Source of the DNA: Leadbetterella lacustris
Lineage (GTDB): Bacteria > Bacteroidota > Bacteroidia > Cytophagales > Spirosomataceae
Assembly (NCBI GenBank): GCA_965234335.1
Contig: OZ248459.1
Coordinates: 1 to 64,000, forward strand
DNA: 64,000 nucleotides
Direction of reading: 5' to 3'
Below the pieces are notes generated by a model that was not told the origin of the DNA, ran no database searches, and saw only the letters and a list, made by a program, of their open reading frames with translations. Position 1 is the stretch's first letter. Every line of letters begins with the position of its first letter. Made by a program: the position numbers and the translations under genes. This document shows, piece after piece, positions 61,061 through 64,000 of the stretch.

Positions 61061-61133
61061 TGGCCGATTGTGCTTGTTTCGGAACACAAAATCTCAATCG
61101 GTTTTCAAAGAATACACAATTCTAGGGATCAGA

Positions 61134-61418
61134 TTATTTTCTACTAAAGATATACTTGTCAGCAACAAATGTTCCGAATGGAATAAGCGAAGCTATAAAA
61201 GCAAGTATGACTTCCGAGAATTTCCATTTATCTCTGAAAAACAATAATGCCAGAAAGACACAGTAAGTGATAAAAAGTACACCATGGGCAAGACCAACAA
61301 TATAGTTTGGTTTTGGCATTGCCATTTCATATTTCATGTACATCGTAATTCCGATTAAAAGGAAACTTACTCCTTCTAAAAAGGCTATTTTGCGAAATAT
61401 ACTAAGCATTTCATTCAA
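61134..61418 (-). CDS. DUF3817-family small membrane protein
   Basis: 94 residues with three membrane helices. FRKIAFLEGVSFLLIGITMYMKY at the start, PKPNYIVGLAHGVLFITYCVFL and the ending LASLIPFGTFVADKYIF are the DUF3817 pattern. The function is unknown. It sits between yaaA and a duplicated yaaA 3' fragment on the same strand, so it was probably inserted there by recombination. Confidence 0.88.
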   Translation of the reverse strand: MNEMLSIFRKIAFLEGVSFLLIGITMYMKYEMAMPKPNYIVGLAHGVLFITYCVFLALLFFRDKWKFSEVILAFIASLIPFGTFVADKYIFSRK

Positions 61419-61473
61419 TAATTTAGACTATTCTTTTGCTTTGTTTTTATAAAAATTGGTTGAAACAAAAAGA

Positions 61474-62232
61474 TTACCTTACAAACACAAACTCTTTTTC
61501 TGAGGACGCTTTTGTGTCGAACTCATAATTGCCGTAGTTGAAGGTTTTGAGATATTCGGCGTCTTGTATGTCTTTGTCAAGTATATATCTCACCATCATT
61601 CCACGGGCTTTTTTTGCGTAGAAACTTACTATTTTCAGCTTTCCATTCACAAAGTCTTTAAAAACCGGCGTAATGATAGGCGAACCCAAAAGGTCGGGAT
61701 TTACGGCTCCAAAGTACTCTTGACTGGCAAGGTTAATCAAAGGTTGGTCTGCGGTAAGTTCGGCATTTAGGGCTTCCGTAATTTTGTTGTCCCAGTATTT
61801 ATACAAATTGGGTTTTCGGCCAACTTTCAAGGCCGTTCTCATTTCAAGGCGGTAAGGCTGTATGAGGTCAAGTGGTTTTAGGAGGCCATACAAGCCAGAA
61901 AGAATCCTGAGTTTTTCTTGCATCTGAGATATTTGTTCGGGCTTTAGGGTATCTGCCTCTAAGCCAAGGTAAACATCTCCTTTAAAAGCATATACAGCCT
62001 GACGGGCGTTTTCGGTCGTATATTCCTCTGTTCTTACAAGATTTCTTTCGTGATTGAGTTGTGCCAAAGCTGCCGAAATACTCATTAGATCACTTAAATT
62101 TTTCGGAGATTTTTTCTTTAAAACCTCATTTAGTTCTGCGGTTTCTTTTCCGAAAATGGGTAAAGTGTAATCTTTTGTGGGCACTGGGTTCTGATAATCA
62201 AGCGTTTTGGCAGGGGAAATAACGATTTTCAT
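61474..62232 (-). CDS. yaaA: YaaA-family peroxide stress protein (UPF0246)
   Basis: 252 residues from ATG 62232; the 16 codons upstream in the same frame are repeat sequence. MKIVISPAKTLDY at the start, LSGLYGLLKPLDLIQPYRLEM, KYWDNKITEAL, NLASQEYFGAV and FYAKKARGMMVRY are all hallmarks of YaaA/DUF328. In E. coli, YaaA limits free iron during hydrogen peroxide stress. Its start codon is the ATGAAA boundary of the 87-bp repeat. Confidence 0.92.
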   Translation of the reverse strand: MKIVISPAKTLDYQNPVPTKDYTLPIFGKETAELNEVLKKKSPKNLSDLMSISAALAQLNHERNLVRTEEYTTENARQAVYAFKGDVYLGLEADTLKPEQISQMQEKLRILSGLYGLLKPLDLIQPYRLEMRTALKVGRKPNLYKYWDNKITEALNAELTADQPLINLASQEYFGAVNPDLLGSPIITPVFKDFVNGKLKIVSFYAKKARGMMVRYILDKDIQDAEYLKTFNYGNYEFDTKASSEKEFVFVR

Positions 62233-62475
62233 AAGTTTATAATTTACTGCTAAGGCACAAAGACGATGAGAAGTAATCATTTCTCTGTGTGTCTAAAATC
62301 TTAGTCATGTATGTTTGATATATTTATAATTTACTACCAAGTTGCAAAGACACCAAGAAATCATCATTTCTCTATGTTTCTAAAAACTTAGTAATCAACA
62401 TTTTATTTATTTTAAATTATATTGAAAAGTCGCAAAGTGATAAAGAAATAATCATTTTCTCGTATTTCTAAAAAC
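62233..62475 (-). repeat. ATGAAA-bounded repeat, about three diverged units upstream of yaaA
   Basis: Unit boundaries on the minus strand fall at 62232 (ATGAAA, the yaaA start), 62319 (ATCAAA) and 62406 (ATAAAA), each 87 bp apart, with a third unit fading out near 62475. Divergence rises with distance from the gene: the nearest unit is the closest to consensus. Confidence 0.85.
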
Positions 62476-62828
62476 ACCATTCCGTACGGTCCATAAAGTT
62501 ATTCTGGGTACAAAAATACTAACACAAAAAACATATTGTAGGTTTCGGATTTCTTAACTTCATTTTGGTTTATTTACGAGTACTGAGTCTAATTCAAGTA
62601 TCTGTGCTTATATTCGCTATTAAATAAAAATTTTCAACTCTTTTTGATTCTTAGCTGTTGTTTACATAATGCATGTTGATTAGAATAATATATGTCACCC
62701 AAATCTCAATATTTGTAATTATGAATGTTTGGGAAACAGTAAATGGATTTATTTGGGGCAAATTATCGCCATATAATCTTAATTTGTATAGAAATTTAAA
62801 CTAATTTATTACGAAATACAGAACAAAA
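62476..62828. other. Intergenic region before the amidase gene
   Basis: About 350 bp of AT-rich sequence with no open frame of note. A TAATTTG near 62780 is a weak candidate -7 element for the amidase gene. Nothing else is recognised. Confidence 0.4.
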
Positions 62829-64000
62829 ATGAAGAAAGACTTCGCTCTGATTATTGTTTTCCTGGCATTGTTAAATACTGGTTTTTCACAAGAAAAGAAA
62901 TCATTCCCGATAATCGCCAACATGGACCATCAGAATACAAGGATGAGGTATAAGGTGGTGAGTTCTAATGTGTTGGATAAACAAAAACTTACGGCTGCGT
63001 ATGTTGGTGAAATTTCTAAGTTTGGAAATGAAAAGTATGAAAGTCTTGCCCCTATGATTTTGGAGAAAAGTATTCCTGAAATTCAAAGCTATGTGGCAGA
63101 TAAGAAATTAACCTACAGGGATTTGACTTTGTTTTATCTCTACAGAATTCATAAATACGAACTTAATCCTGACTTAAGTCTTAATGCCGTTATCAGCCTC
63201 AATCCCGACGTCTTGAAAGATGCCGAGGCTAGGGATAAAGGCAAGAAAAAGGGGCTTTTGTATGGAATGCCGATACTTTTGAAAGATAATATCGGGTATG
63301 ATAAATTGCCCACCACAGCAGGTGCAGAAGTGCTCAAAGACAACCGAACAAAGGATGCCTTTATTGTGCAAAGGCTAAAATCTGAGGGGGCCATAATTTT
63401 GGGAAAGGCCAATTTGAGCGAATGGGCTTACTATTTCTGCAATGGATGTCCGCTTGGCTACAGTGCGGTGGGTGGCCAAACCATGAATGCCTACGGACGC
63501 ATGATACATGAAAGTGGAGGCTCAAGCTCTGGTAGCGGGGCGTCTATTGCGGCTAATCTTGCTGTTGCGGCGGTTGGTAGCGAAACTTCTGGCTCCATTT
63601 TGTCGCCTTCTTCGCTAAATTCTTTGGTTGGGCTAAAACCTACTGTTGGCTTGTTGAGTCGTTCGGGAATTGTGCCTATTTCGAGCACCCTTGACACCCC
63701 TGGCCCAATGACCAAAAATGTGGTAGACAACGCAATTTTGTTGGAAGCCATGCTAGGATTTGACGCCAAAGATAGCAAATCAGTCAAGAATTCTCCTGCG
63801 AAGGATTACGTAAAAGACCTTGAAAAATATGATTTGCGGGGAAAACGTTTTGGAGCTTTCAAAAATCTTTTAGAACAAGCCAACTATGCCAAAATGGTGG
63901 CCATTTTGAAGGAAAATGGAGCAACGGTGGTAGAACTTGAAAATACCAACCCCAATATCTCCGGATTTAGGTCGATTTTAAGTCTTGATATGAAAAAAGA
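62829..64000 (+). CDS. Amidase-signature family protein, secreted, 3' end outside window
   Basis: At least 390 residues; the frame is open to the last base. A signal peptide (MKKDFALIIVFLALLNTGFSQ) is followed by about 70 residues and then the amidase-signature core: GMPILLKDNIG with the catalytic Lys, GGSSSGSGASIAANLAVAAVGSETSGSI with both catalytic Ser residues, and GLKPTVGLLSRSGI. Such enzymes hydrolyse amide bonds through a Ser-cisSer-Lys triad; the substrate of this periplasmic member is unknown. No partner gene is visible. Confidence 0.9.
   Translation, partial: MKKDFALIIVFLALLNTGFSQEKKSFPIIANMDHQNTRMRYKVVSSNVLDKQKLTAAYVGEISKFGNEKYESLAPMILEKSIPEIQSYVADKKLTYRDLTLFYLYRIHKYELNPDLSLNAVISLNPDVLKDAEARDKGKKKGLLYGMPILLKDNIGYDKLPTTAGAEVLKDNRTKDAFIVQRLKSEGAIILGKANLSEWAYYFCNGCPLGYSAVGGQTMNAYGRMIHESGGSSSGSGASIAANLAVAAVGSETSGSILSPSSLNSLVGLKPTVGLLSRSGIVPISSTLDTPGPMTKNVVDNAILLEAMLGFDAKDSKSVKNSPAKDYVKDLEKYDLRGKRFGAFKNLLEQANYAKMVAILKENGATVVELENTNPNISGFRSILSLDMKK

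Noticed and set aside
62233..62280. N-terminal extension of YaaA by 16 residues
   Set aside because: Those codons are repeat sequence; the conserved protein begins MKIVISPAKTL at 62232.

Overview
The window looks like chromosomal DNA from an AT-rich member of the Bacteroidota, probably an environmental Cytophagales-type organism. The evidence is TAnnTTTG promoter boxes, a GldA-like ABC protein, an RprXY-like two-component pair, a TonB receptor with an N-terminal CarboxypepD_reg-like domain, many secreted glycosidases and lipoproteins, and DUF families typical of the phylum. The genus-level placement is inference.

Layout. 0-6.7 kb: transposase tail, relic of a DUF4260 gene, hotdog thioesterase and a TolC/MFP/RND efflux operon. 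6.7-9 kb: decayed Crp/Fnr gene, a 71-bp-period repeat array and a Fic protein. 9-13 kb: amino acid permease and Kup potassium transporter. 13-21.5 kb: GH29 fucosidase, DUF4153, DUF3052, GH25, GH20, a small secreted protein and a secreted exo/endonuclease-phosphatase. 21.8-31.6 kb: TonB receptor, tRNA-like element, DUF1684, YeiH-type exporter, amino acid permease, DinB-family relic, aldo/keto reductase relative, aminotransferase, TauE/SafE transporter. 31.8-34.7 kb: accessory stretch with two unknown genes separated by an attC-like palindrome, next to a decayed tyrosine recombinase. 34.7-39.7 kb: RprXY-like pair, GldA-like ATPase, RRM protein and DEAD-box helicase. 40.5-42 kb: SbtA-type bicarbonate transporter with a carbonic-anhydrase-like partner. 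42-48.1 kb: four transcription units (terC/DUF2490, response regulator/kinase, SPFH lipoprotein/LRR, two small proteins), each preceded by TTCTAAT direct repeats. 48.2-58.8 kb: carbohydrate region (kdgK, uxuA, two Gfo/Idh/MocA proteins, a DUF5009-type membrane protein, nagB, nagA, FHS sugar transporter) with a tRNA-Val and its duplicated 3' half. 58.8-64 kb: IS relic, frameshifted DUF1016 nuclease, DUF3817, yaaA and the start of an amidase.

Two features link many of the genes. First, the 42-48 kb block appears to be one self-contained regulon of the response regulator encoded within it: 11-bp-spaced TTCTAAT boxes sit 17 bp before the -7 element at three of four promoters, and the fourth is nearly the same. 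This is my best candidate for an undescribed system. Second, an 86-88 bp repeat family occurs at six loci. Its unit boundary is ATGAAA, which serves as the start codon of four genes and contains the stop codon of two others. Genes for GlcNAc (nagA, nagB, GH20, FHS transporter), fucose (GH29) and hexuronate (uxuA, kdgK) use suggest a life spent degrading polysaccharides or cell-wall material. At least five relic genes (Crp/Fnr, DinB, DUF4260, integrase, yaaA fragment) show ongoing gene decay.
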